Shown: one piece after another, positions 7,745 to 14,945 of the stretch
Numbering within the stretch: the first letter of the stretch is position 1
How the letters are laid out: each line of letters opens with the position of its first letter
Position numbers and translations under genes: made by a program
Origin: JAYUHK01 sp043767025
Lineage (GTDB): Bacteria > Bacteroidota > Bacteroidia > Chitinophagales > Saprospiraceae
DNA: 18,227 bases
Direction of reading: 5' to 3'
NCBI GenBank assembly: GCA_043767025.1
Contig: JAYUHK010000040.1
Location: 1 to 18,227 of the forward strand
Notes under the pieces: model-generated
What the model saw: the letters and a program-made list of their open reading frames with translations, nothing else
The model's database searches: none
Told to the model about the DNA's origin: nothing

Positions 7745-8965
7745 TCACAAAGTAGCTGCTTTGGCGACAATCATCGGGATACTGATGCAGCGTTTTTCCA
7801 TGTAGTTGAGAATATTTTCTACCACTTGGAGAGCATTCTCGTCCAATCCAGCCAACTCATTTTTAAAAACTTCGTTGATGGCGTGATTTTTTACGGCTTT
7901 TATTTGCGTCGGCACGTCGCGCAGGGCGAGCTCGAGCTGGCGCTGGCGGTGAATAGTCTGAAACTCCGTCAGCTTATTTTGTAGTATTTCCTTTGCTTTT
8001 TCTACTTCTTTTTGCCTGAAAGACAAATTTTGTTTCGCGATTTCTCGAAGACTATCTATTTCGATAAATTCTACGTCGTGGGATTTTACGATTTCTGACG
8101 AAATATTATTTGGCACAGCGAGGTCAATCGCAATTTTTCGGTGCGTGTCAGAGCTATTCAGTCGAGCATATAACTTTTCATTCACGATGATTTCCGTTGC
8201 ACTCGTACAGACTATTATGCAGTCAAAACCATCTTTGTAGTCTTTCAAATCCGATAGTTTTTGGGCGTTTCCACCCAAATTTTCTGCCAATTCTTGCGCT
8301 TTTTTAATATTTCTATTAAAAACCGTTGTGGTTTCAAATGGATTTTTTACCAAAAATTTGGCGACCAAAGCATTGGTTCGCCCTGCGCCTATCAAGAGCA
8401 AACGGCGATGTTGTGGCGTTTTGGCAGCAAAAAGTTGTTGCATCGCCAGCGAAACGATGGAAACAGGTTTTTCGCCGATGCGCGTTTGGGCGTACACTTC
8501 TTTCGCCGCTTCTACTGTGAACCGCATCAGCAAACGCAGCAAATCTCCCGTAAGTTGCCACTGACGGCATTGCTCGAAGGCTTCGCGAAGCTGCCGAAAA
8601 ATCTCGCGCTCGCCGACTACCAAAGAATCTATGGACGCTGCGACTTCGTAAAGATGCTGCACCGCCCGAGTTCCTTCGTAGCACTCGACGGCATCGGTAT
8701 CTTCGGCGGGGTCAAAAATAGGGTTGGCTTGCCCAATAAAATTTTGGATAAAACGCGGAGATATTTGTTGTTTGGTCGAAAACAGATACATCACTCGGTT
8801 GCAAGTAGCCAGATACAGAAGTTCGTCCAAATTGCAGCGTTCTTTCAGGATTTCTAACTTTCCGCGCAGCACTTCGGTGTCCTCGTATGGCACAACGAAC
8901 TTAGCGATGCTTCGCACATCGGTCTGTCGGTGGGTGACGGTAAGGATTTTGTAATGGTGCAACAT
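7745..8965 (-). CDS. hemA: Glutamyl-tRNA reductase
   Basis: Catalyses the NADPH-dependent reduction of glutamyl-tRNA(Glu) to glutamate-1-semialdehyde, the first committed step of C5 heme synthesis. With the ATG at 8965 the protein is 406 residues. The catalytic-Cys motif ATCNR lies at about 53-57 (Cys55). The conserved SLVVGEREIFRQLREAF follows at 114-130, the NADPH Rossmann motif LLIGAGRTNALVAKF at 190-204, and a C-terminal helical dimerisation domain after about 300. The frame stays open to a TTG at 9001, but a promoter box lies between the two starts, and the ATG gives the usual N-terminus (HYKILTVTHRQTDV), so I chose 8965. One oddity: the Glu that usually follows two residues after CNR is Met here (CNRVM). 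The gene is convergent with the SH3 gene and separated from the zinc-ribbon gene by a large palindrome. Confidence 0.95.
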   Translation of the reverse strand: MLHHYKILTVTHRQTDVRSIAKFVVPYEDTEVLRGKLEILKERCNLDELLYLATCNRVMYLFSTKQQISPRFIQNFIGQANPIFDPAEDTDAVECYEGTRAVQHLYEVAASIDSLVVGEREIFRQLREAFEQCRQWQLTGDLLRLLMRFTVEAAKEVYAQTRIGEKPVSIVSLAMQQLFAAKTPQHRRLLLIGAGRTNALVAKFLVKNPFETTTVFNRNIKKAQELAENLGGNAQKLSDLKDYKDGFDCIIVCTSATEIIVNEKLYARLNSSDTHRKIAIDLAVPNNISSEIVKSHDVEFIEIDSLREIAKQNLSFRQKEVEKAKEILQNKLTEFQTIHRQRQLELALRDVPTQIKAVKNHAINEVFKNELAGLDENALQVVENILNYMEKRCISIPMIVAKAATL

Positions 8966-8984
8966 GATTTTAGATTCAGAACCA

Positions 8985-8992
8985 CAAATGTA
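8985..8992 (-). promoter_or_regulatory. Candidate -7 box of hemA
   Basis: On the minus strand this reads TACATTTG, an exact TAnnTTTG match, 19 bases upstream of the ATG at 8965. Transcription would begin near 8978, downstream of the alternative TTG at 9001, which supports the shorter hemA. No good -33 TTTG is visible; that position overlaps the 11-bp direct repeats. Confidence 0.45.
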
Positions 8993-9010
8993 GGGCGGCA
9001 ATTTTTTTTA

Positions 9011-9032
9011 ACTGTCACGAAACTGTCACGAA
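9011..9032. repeat. Two adjacent 11-bp direct repeats upstream of hemA
   Basis: ACTGTCACGAA occurs twice with no gap (9011-9021 and 9022-9032). The period of 11 bases is one helical turn. The repeats lie 19-40 bases upstream of the hemA -7 box, over the expected -33 region. The core TGTCACGAAA appears once more at 15780-15789, in the long non-coding stretch before the porin gene. A regulator-binding role is possible. Confidence 0.5.
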
Positions 9033-9067
9033 ACTACAAAAGGCTTCGCCGCCGTTTATTTGGAATG

Positions 9068-9127
9068 ATTCTAAAAAAAGAAAAGCAAGCACAAATTAAT
9101 TTGTGCTTGCTTTTCTTTTTTTAGAAT
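9068..9127 (-). terminator. 60-bp perfect palindrome, probable bidirectional terminator
   Basis: Arms 9068-9097 and 9098-9127 are perfectly complementary over 30 bases, with TTAA at the centre. The core AGCAAGCACAAA/TTTGTGCTTGCT is flanked by AAAAAAAGAAA and TTTCTTTTTTT. It begins 12 bases beyond the stop of the zinc-ribbon gene on the minus strand and should end that transcript before hemA. The arms are much longer than a typical intrinsic terminator. Confidence 0.85.
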
Positions 9128-9139
9128 TTGAGTTTTACC

Positions 9140-9931
9140 TTACTCTGCTACTTCTACCGCAGGCAGCGCGCTGGCGGGTACTTCGTTGTGGATATTGCGA
9201 ATGTCTGCGTCCACGAGGATTCTTCCGCAATGCTCGCAGGCTACTATTTTTTTGCGCAAGCCGATTTCGAGTTGCAACTGTGGTGGTATTTTGTTGAAAC
9301 ATCCGCCGCAAGAATTTCTATCTACCGAGACGACTGCCAAGCCATTGCGGTATGATTTCCTGATTTTGTCGTAGGCGTTGAGCAGGCGTTCTTCTACTTT
9401 TTTCCGTTCTTTTTCGGATTTTTTACGAAGTTTTTCTTCTTCTTTTTCAGTTTTTTCAATAATTTGTGACAACTCTATTCGCTTGGCATCTACATCTTTT
9501 TGCTTCAACACAAGCCTTGCTTCGGTGGTTTGCAAAGTTTCGTCTTTTGCGGCGACTGCGACTTTGATTTCTTTTATTTTTTTCTCCGAAAGTTGTATTT
9601 CTAATTTTTGTATTTCTAATTCTTTCGTGAGTGCATCAAATTCGCGGTTATTTTTCACGTTCTCGAGTTGTTTTTCGTAGCGCGTGATGTTATTTTCGGC
9701 ATCTTTGATGTTTGTTTTGTGGTGCGAAGCCTCCGTTTCCAACTCTTTGACGGTGGTTTTGAGTTTAGAAATACGAGTGGTCAAGCCTTCGATTTCGTCT
9801 TCCAAATCGCTTACTTCTATCGGCAATTCGCCTTTCAAGACGGCGATTTCGTCAATTTCGGAGTCAATAGCTTGTAGGTCGTATAAGTTTTTTAGCTTTT
9901 CGCCGACGCTTAATTCTTTTGCTGCTGCCAT
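9140..9931 (-). CDS. Coiled-coil protein with C-terminal C4 zinc ribbon (CT398/FlgZ-like family)
   Basis: The 263-residue protein has a long charged coiled coil (about 15-195; heptad-like Leu/Ile with Lys/Glu) followed by a zinc ribbon. The ligands are CGGC (Cys208, Cys211) and CEHC (Cys232, Cys235). This matches the widespread zf-RING_7/CT398 family, which includes H. pylori HP0958 (FlgZ). Members bind nucleic acid or partner proteins, and most have no assigned function. The segment RKSYRNGLAVVSVDRNSCGGCFNKIPPQ is the characteristic entry to the ribbon. The ATG at 9931 lies 4 bases after the stop of the Nif3-like gene, a pairing seen in many bacteria, so the two are almost certainly co-transcribed. 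The last ~20 residues are Ala/Val-rich and unstructured. The family is sure; the job is not known. Confidence 0.9.
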   Translation of the reverse strand: MAAAKELSVGEKLKNLYDLQAIDSEIDEIAVLKGELPIEVSDLEDEIEGLTTRISKLKTTVKELETEASHHKTNIKDAENNITRYEKQLENVKNNREFDALTKELEIQKLEIQLSEKKIKEIKVAVAAKDETLQTTEARLVLKQKDVDAKRIELSQIIEKTEKEEEKLRKKSEKERKKVEERLLNAYDKIRKSYRNGLAVVSVDRNSCGGCFNKIPPQLQLEIGLRKKIVACEHCGRILVDADIRNIHNEVPASALPAVEVAE

Positions 9932-9935
9932 AATG

Positions 9936-11009
9936 TCAGAAATATTTTACTGGATTCGTATTTATTTTTGTGAAATGAACCGCAAAGGTAGTATATTTTT
10001 TTCTAATTATTTCAATTAATAATTCGATAGTAAATTGTTCGCTCTCAAAATGACCAATATCGGCGATAATAAGTTTATTTTCGGCATCAAAAAACTCGTG
10101 GTATTTGAAATCCGATGTCACGAATACGTCCGCGCCTTGCGCAATAGCCTGCGGCAACAAAAAACTTCCCGCGCCGCCACAAACCGCTACAGTCTTCACG
10201 TTTTTGCCCAACAATTCTGTATGGCGAATACAATCGGTCTGCATTGTTTTTTTCAAATATTCAAGAAATCTCGACTCCTCCATCGGATTTTGGAACGTCC
10301 CTATCATACCCGAACCTATCGAAATATCTGTGTTTTCGAGCGTCGTGAGTTCGTAAGTTATTTCGTCGGGTGTTGGGTGGCTGGCTTTTAGCGCAGCAAG
10401 CACGACGCGCTCCAAAGGCATCGGCAAAAAAGTTTCCAACTTAATCGTGGATTGGTTGCCTTGCAGCGTCACCCCTACGCCGAGCGTGGCAAATCCGCCG
10501 TACTCAAAAGCGGGCATCTGCCCTGCACCCGCAGCCGTCAAAGCGGCGCGGACTTGCTCCGAGTGGCTGGCGGGAACATAGACCGAAAGTTTTTTGAGCG
10601 CAGCCGCTTTGGGAGCTAAAATCCGAGTGTTTTCTAAACCCAACTTTTCGGCAATCTTGGCGTTCACGCCCTGAAAATACATATTGTCGAGATTGGTGTG
10701 CATCGCAAAAATAGCGACATCGTGGCGGATAGCTTTCATCACCACGCGCTCCACATAATTGCGCCCATTGAATTTTTTTATCCCCTTAAAAACTATCGGA
10801 TGATGCGCCACGATGCAGTTGCAGCCCAGCGCAATAGCTTCCTCCACAACCGCCTCCGTGACATCTAAACAAGCCAAAACCCCAGAAATAGTTGCCCCAA
10901 AATCTCCGACAATCAGCCCCGCATTGTCGTAATTTTCTTGATAAGCGACTGGCGCGATAGTTTCGAGATGCGCCACGAGTTCGCGCAAAGTGGTTGTAAT
11001 ATTCGCCAT
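9936..11009 (-). CDS. Nif3-like dinuclear metal-centre protein
   Basis: A member of the Nif3/YbgI/DUF34 family of hexameric toroids with a two-metal site. From the ATG at 11009 it has 357 residues. Conserved segments are APVAYQENYDNAGLIVGD (19-36), VAHHPIVFKGIKK (67-79; metal-ligand His69-His70), MHTNLDNMYFQGVN (103-116; Asp108) and the C-terminal IADIGHFESEQF with the last His/Glu ligands. A central insert of about 110 residues (roughly 135-245) is the PII-like domain found in the longer members. The frame extends to a TTG at 11033, but that TTG falls inside a promoter box, so I rejected it. Proposed roles (GTP cyclohydrolase-like, metal chaperone, nucleotide pyrophosphatase-like) remain unsettled in the literature. 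The gene is first in the operon with the zinc-ribbon gene. Confidence 0.9.
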   Translation of the reverse strand: MANITTTLRELVAHLETIAPVAYQENYDNAGLIVGDFGATISGVLACLDVTEAVVEEAIALGCNCIVAHHPIVFKGIKKFNGRNYVERVVMKAIRHDVAIFAMHTNLDNMYFQGVNAKIAEKLGLENTRILAPKAAALKKLSVYVPASHSEQVRAALTAAGAGQMPAFEYGGFATLGVGVTLQGNQSTIKLETFLPMPLERVVLAALKASHPTPDEITYELTTLENTDISIGSGMIGTFQNPMEESRFLEYLKKTMQTDCIRHTELLGKNVKTVAVCGGAGSFLLPQAIAQGADVFVTSDFKYHEFFDAENKLIIADIGHFESEQFTIELLIEIIRKKYTTFAVHFTKINTNPVKYF

Positions 11010-11030
11010 AAGTTGATTTATTTTGAGGTG

Positions 11031-11038
11031 CAAAGATA
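11031..11038 (-). promoter_or_regulatory. Candidate -7 box of the Nif3-like operon
   Basis: The minus strand reads TATCTTTG, an exact TAnnTTTG match, 21 bases upstream of the ATG at 11009. Transcription would start near 11024. The -33 region is A/T-rich without a clear TTG. It shares the intergenic region with the divergent hisS promoter. Confidence 0.45.
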
Positions 11039-11049
11039 TTATTTTTTTT

Positions 11050-11078
11050 AAAAATATATTTTCAGAAAAATATATTTT
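11050..11078. repeat. AT-rich direct repeat between the divergent Nif3-like and hisS promoters
   Basis: AAAAATATATTTT occurs at 11050-11062 and 11066-11078 (period 16); each copy is itself nearly palindromic. It lies between the two divergent -7 boxes and may be a bent, UP-like element or simple AT-rich spacer. Confidence 0.4.
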
Positions 11079-11089
11079 TACGCTTTGTG

Positions 11090-11122
11090 TTGATAGTTTT
11101 GGTAATTTATGTTGTAATTTTG
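11090..11122 (+). promoter_or_regulatory. Candidate hisS-gatA promoter
   Basis: TTG at 11090-11092 is followed after 22 bases by TAATTTTG at 11115-11122, within the TTG-N17-23-TAnnTTTG consensus. The leader before the hisS ATG would be about 55 bases. Confidence 0.5.
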
Positions 11123-11183
11123 TGTCCTTAATTGTGACATTCTTCCTTGTCCGTGAAGTATTTTTTCAGCAATCTATTACCGA

Positions 11184-12527
11184 ATGAAACCAGCTTTGCC
11201 CGAAGGCGTGCGCGACTTTTCGCCCGAGCAACTTCGCAAACGTACTTTTATTTTTGACACCATCAAAAATGTCTTTTCTAAATACGGCTTCGACCCCATC
11301 GAAACGCCAACGATGGAAAAACTTTCTACGCTCTCCGGCAACTACGGCGAAGAAGGCGACCGTCTCCTGTTCAAGATTCTGAACAACGGCGATTTTTTGC
11401 AAAAAGCTGACCAACAGGCACTTACAGATAAAAATTCTTCCAAATTGGTTGCTTCTATCTGTGACCGCGGGCTGCGCTACGACTTGACTGTGCCGTTTGC
11501 GAGGTACGTCGTGATGCACCGCAACGACATCGCGCTGCCCTTCAAACGCTACCAGATACAACCTGTTTGGCGAGCCGACCGCCCACAAAAAGGGCGTTAT
11601 CGGGAGTTTTATCAGTGTGATTGCGACGTAATCGGCTCTACTTCTTTGATGTATGAAGCCGAATTGGTGCAGATTTACGACGAAGTTTTTACAAAATTAG
11701 GTCTGAATGTGACTATCAAAATCAACAATCGAAAAATATTGCAGGGCATCGCCGAAGCGGTCGGAATTGCTGACAAATTTTCAGATATGACGACGGCGAT
11801 TGACAAATTGGATAAAATTGGTTTCGACGGCGTAGAGCGCGAGTTGGTAGCAAGAAATATCGATGCCCAAGCGATTGAAAAACTAAAAAATATCCTTACT
11901 TTCAAAGAATTAGCACCGTTCAAAACGCTTTTTTCGGAGAGCGAAATCGGACAAAAGGGCATCGAAGAACTCGAGCTTTTTCACCGCTATTTGGACGCTG
12001 CTCCGACTCACAATCGAGTCCAATTCGACCCAACTTTGGCGCGCGGACTTTCTTACTACACGGGCTGTATCTTTGAAGTCGCTGCCAACGATGCCCAGAT
12101 GGGCAGCATCGGCGGCGGCGGTCGCTACGACAATCTGACGGGCGTTTTTGGTTGGGAAGGCATCTCGGGCGTGGGCGTTTCTTTTGGCGCAGAGCGTATT
12201 TACGACGTAATGGAAACGCTGCAGCTTTTCCCCGATGACGTGCAAGGCGGTAACTTGAAGGTGCTTCTTATCGCTTTCGACGACGCAACGCACCATTTTG
12301 CGTTCCAACAACTGACCCAACTTCGGGCGGCGGGCATCGCTGCCGACCTTTACCCAAGTCCCCTAAAAATCCAAAAACAAATGGAATATGCCAACAAAAG
12401 GCGAGTGCCATTCGTTGTCGTCATCGGAGATGCGGAGATGGCGAGCGGTCATTTGGCACTCAAAAATATGACTTCGGGCGAGCAACAAAAACTGACATTG
12501 GAGCAAATTATTTACCAACTGAAATAA
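11184..12527 (+). CDS. hisS: Histidyl-tRNA synthetase
   Basis: Charges tRNA(His) with histidine in the cytoplasm. The 447-residue chain has the class II catalytic core and a C-terminal anticodon-binding domain. It begins PALPEGVRDFSPEQLRKR (3-20). Thr and Arg of RYDLTVPFARYV (98-109) and motif 2 (RYQIQPVWRADRPQKGRYREF, about 122-142) bind ATP and the acceptor end. The histidine-specific loop is LARGLSYYTGCIFEV (285-299), with GGGGRYDNL (310-318). Motif 3 is GVGVSFGAERI (329-339). Residues from about 355 on, ending TSGEQQKLTLEQIIYQL, form the anticodon domain. The insertion domain between motif 2 and the His loop is of usual size. The ATG at 11184 gives the standard N-terminus. gatA follows after 6 bases. 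Confidence 0.97.
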   Translation: MKPALPEGVRDFSPEQLRKRTFIFDTIKNVFSKYGFDPIETPTMEKLSTLSGNYGEEGDRLLFKILNNGDFLQKADQQALTDKNSSKLVASICDRGLRYDLTVPFARYVVMHRNDIALPFKRYQIQPVWRADRPQKGRYREFYQCDCDVIGSTSLMYEAELVQIYDEVFTKLGLNVTIKINNRKILQGIAEAVGIADKFSDMTTAIDKLDKIGFDGVERELVARNIDAQAIEKLKNILTFKELAPFKTLFSESEIGQKGIEELELFHRYLDAAPTHNRVQFDPTLARGLSYYTGCIFEVAANDAQMGSIGGGGRYDNLTGVFGWEGISGVGVSFGAERIYDVMETLQLFPDDVQGGNLKVLLIAFDDATHHFAFQQLTQLRAAGIAADLYPSPLKIQKQMEYANKRRVPFVVVIGDAEMASGHLALKNMTSGEQQKLTLEQIIYQLK

Positions 12528-12533
12528 GCTATT

Positions 12534-13979
12534 TTGACCGCAAAATACACCGAACTTTCCGCCGTGCAAGCTGACTTGAAAAGCGAAAAAATCAACTGCC
12601 AGCAGTTGGTCGCACATTATTTGGAACAAATAGAAGCGACTAAATATCTCAATATTTACATCGAAGTATTCGAGGAAGAAATTGCGGAGCAAGCAAAAAA
12701 ATTAGACGAAAAATTTCTCCGAAATCCAGATTCCGTAGGGCGTTTATTTGGAATGGTCGTTTCTCTGAAAGACGTGATTTGCTACGAAAATCACCTCGTC
12801 ACGGCGGCATCTCGAATACTCGAAGGGTTCAGATCGCTTTTTTCAGCCACTGCCGTAGAGCGGCTTTTGGCAGAGGACGCGCTCATCATTGGGCGAGTGA
12901 ATTGCGACTCTTTCGCGATGGGCAGCAGCAACGAGAACTCCATCTATGGCGCGACTCGCAACCCTCTGAACGCCGACAAAATTCCCGGCGGCTCGTCGGG
13001 CGCGTCGGCGGTCGCCGTAGCTTCGGACACTTGTTTGGCTTCTTTGGGCAGCGACACAGGCGGTTCTGTGCGCCAACCTGCGGCTTTTTGTGGCGTGGTC
13101 GGCATGAAACCAACTTACGGACGCATCTCGCGGCACGGACTCATCGCCTACGGCTCGTCTTTTGACCAAATCGGAACGCTTACGCACAGCGTGGCAGATG
13201 CTGCATTGTTGCTCGAAATAATGGCGGGCGAAGACCAGTACGACAGCACTTCGAGCCGCCGAAGCGTGCCAAACTACGGACACTTATGGAGTGAAAAGAA
13301 AAAAATCCGAATTGCTTATTTTGCGGAAGCACTCGAAAACAAAGGTTTAGACGCTCATATTGCGGAGCAAACACAGCGTTTGGTCGCCCAACTTCGCGCC
13401 GACGGACACACAGTAGAAGCGGTAGAATTTTCGTATTTGGACTACATGATTCCCGCTTATTACGTTCTCACTACGGCGGAGGCTTCGAGCAATTTGTCCC
13501 GATACGACGGAATTAGGTACGGTTTTCGGGCAAAAAATACAGAAAATCTGACCCAACATTACCAAAAAACCCGTTCAGAAGGTTTCAATGAAGAAGTAAA
13601 ACGCCGCATTATGTTGGGAACATTCGTGTTGAGCGCAGGCTTTTACGATGCCTACTACGCCAAAGCCCAGAAAGTTCGCCGCTTGATACGCGACCGCACG
13701 GTAGAAATTTTTTCTGAATACGACTTTATTTTGATGCCCGCTTCGCCCGTCGCAGCTTGGAATATTGGCGAAAAATCCGACGACCCCGTGGCAACTTACC
13801 TATCGGATATTTTTACGGTGCAAGCAAATATGGCGGGCATACCAGCCATCGCACTACCTATCGGCACGCACCCCGAAGGCACAGGCATCGGTGTCCAACT
13901 GATGGCAAACAGCTTTTGCGAAGCGGAATTATTTGCATTTTCGGATTATATTATGAAAAAATTACTTGCGTCTGCGTAA
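12534..13979 (+). CDS. gatA: Aspartyl/glutamyl-tRNA amidotransferase subunit A, TTG start
   Basis: GatA is the glutaminase subunit of GatCAB, which converts mischarged Glu-tRNA(Gln) and/or Asp-tRNA(Asn) to the amides. The 481-residue chain carries the amidase-signature triad: Lys79 in VVSLKDV, cis-Ser154 in PGGSSGAS and nucleophile Ser178 in GSDTGGSVRQPA. These are the same positions I recall for Staphylococcus aureus GatA. Further signature segments are FCGVVGMKPTYGRISRHGL (185-203) and FDQIGTL (210-216). The start is unusual: no ATG is available before residue 74, and the N-terminus typical of the family (YTELSAVQADL) is encoded from a TTG at 12534, 6 bases after hisS. Translational coupling to hisS probably helps this weak codon. 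gatB and gatC are not in the window, and Bacteroidota often scatter them. Confidence 0.93.
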   Translation: MTAKYTELSAVQADLKSEKINCQQLVAHYLEQIEATKYLNIYIEVFEEEIAEQAKKLDEKFLRNPDSVGRLFGMVVSLKDVICYENHLVTAASRILEGFRSLFSATAVERLLAEDALIIGRVNCDSFAMGSSNENSIYGATRNPLNADKIPGGSSGASAVAVASDTCLASLGSDTGGSVRQPAAFCGVVGMKPTYGRISRHGLIAYGSSFDQIGTLTHSVADAALLLEIMAGEDQYDSTSSRRSVPNYGHLWSEKKKIRIAYFAEALENKGLDAHIAEQTQRLVAQLRADGHTVEAVEFSYLDYMIPAYYVLTTAEASSNLSRYDGIRYGFRAKNTENLTQHYQKTRSEGFNEEVKRRIMLGTFVLSAGFYDAYYAKAQKVRRLIRDRTVEIFSEYDFILMPASPVAAWNIGEKSDDPVATYLSDIFTVQANMAGIPAIALPIGTHPEGTGIGVQLMANSFCEAELFAFSDYIMKKLLASA

Positions 13980-14029
13980 CATTTTTAGCTCACTTGGCGT
14001 TTTAAGTGATTGGAAAGAATAAACAATAA

Positions 14030-14782
14030 ATGCACAAAACTGTACGCGCCACTATCACTCTTTTTGTCTTATTTTTGCTGTCGAGCAATTTGCGTTTGTC
14101 GGCGCAAGAGTTTCGGGTACAAATAGCGGCTCATATTGATTCGCTGCCCAAGTCTTTTTTTGGAAAAAAAGAAGTCGGCGAAGTTTCGGTAAATACAGAC
14201 CAAAACGGCATTTATCGCTACCACATCGGCGAATTTCGGACGCGCACAGAAGCCGAAAAAGTCCGCCGCGAAATGGTCAAAAAAGGATTCCCAAATGCGC
14301 AAATCATCGACTTGGAGGAGCAGCGTGCGCTTTGCGGTACGCCCTGCCCCTACATCACCAACACGACTACTTTCATCAGCTCGACGACCGAACAGCTTTT
14401 TTTGAGAACTATTTATTTCGACTACAACAGCGCGCAGATACGCAACAATGCAAAAACTGAATTGGACGAAATGTATAAAAATCTGCGCGATAATCCGACC
14501 TACATCGGGCAAGTCATCGGTCACGCCGACGCAAAAGGCTCCGCTATCCAGAATATAGACATTGCTACTCGCCGCGCCCGCACAGCTCGTAACTACCTGA
14601 TAAACAAGGGAATACCAGCCTACCGCTTCAAAACTCGCGTCTTCGGCGACTCCTCTCCAGTCACCATCAACACAGATGCGATTGGCAACGACTCGCCCGA
14701 AGGCAGACAGTACAACCGCCGAGTAGTGCTGGTTATTTTGGACTCCAAAGGCGAAATTATCCACGATTGGACGCACAAATAA
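14030..14782 (+). CDS. Periplasmic SPOR-like plus OmpA-like peptidoglycan-binding protein
   Basis: The 250-residue protein has a signal peptide (about 1-25, ending RLSA before QEF). An N-terminal domain (27-96; FRVQIAAH ... YRYHIGEFRTRTEAEKVRREMVKKGFPNAQII) has the strand-helix pattern of SPOR domains, which bind denuded glycan strands at division sites. A short CGTPC linker (102-106) may form a disulfide. The OmpA-like domain (about 122-235) shows TIYFDYNSAQIR, GHADAKGS and YNRRVVLVI. Asp167 and Arg182, 15 residues apart, match the pair that grips diaminopimelate in OmpA-type domains. No barrel is fused to it, so it is probably periplasmic or membrane-associated, anchoring the envelope or marking septal wall. 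It lies 50 bases after gatA; I see no promoter or terminator between them. Confidence 0.85.
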   Translation: MHKTVRATITLFVLFLLSSNLRLSAQEFRVQIAAHIDSLPKSFFGKKEVGEVSVNTDQNGIYRYHIGEFRTRTEAEKVRREMVKKGFPNAQIIDLEEQRALCGTPCPYITNTTTFISSTTEQLFLRTIYFDYNSAQIRNNAKTELDEMYKNLRDNPTYIGQVIGHADAKGSAIQNIDIATRRARTARNYLINKGIPAYRFKTRVFGDSSPVTINTDAIGNDSPEGRQYNRRVVLVILDSKGEIIHDWTHK

Positions 14783-14832
14783 GTAGTGAAAAGTACGCAT
14801 CACTCGTCCCGCCAACTTTTCTATTGAGGCAC

Positions 14833-14867
14833 TTTGCTTCTTTTTCCGAAATAAAATCATACTTTTG
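14833..14867 (+). promoter_or_regulatory. Candidate promoter for the nucleotidase-like gene
   Basis: TTTG at 14833-14836, then 23 bases, then TACTTTTG at 14860-14867: a match to TTG-N17-23-TAnnTTTG at the upper spacing limit. The start codon is at 14946, giving a leader of about 72 bases. Confidence 0.5.
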
Positions 14868-14945
14868 CCTTTTGGGAACGCGTCTAAAATAAGCTACTTA
14901 TTTTTTCTTCATTCCTTATTCTACCTAAAAACAAGATTTTAAAAA

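Noticed and set aside
8966..9001. Longer hemA starting at TTG 9001
   Set aside because: The extra 12 residues are not family-like, and the TAnnTTTG box at 8985-8992 places transcription start downstream of that codon.
11010..11033. Longer Nif3-like protein starting at TTG 11033
   Set aside because: The TTG is part of the TATCTTTG promoter box; the ATG at 11009 gives the conserved N-terminus.
12779..13283. Long reading frames overlapping gatA on both strands
   Set aside because: They are shadows of a clearly coding gene and show compositionally odd, Arg/Cys/Ser-rich products without motifs.
14069..14860. 263-codon frame antisense to the SPOR/OmpA gene
   Set aside because: The sense strand has a signal peptide and two recognisable domains; the antisense product has no family features.
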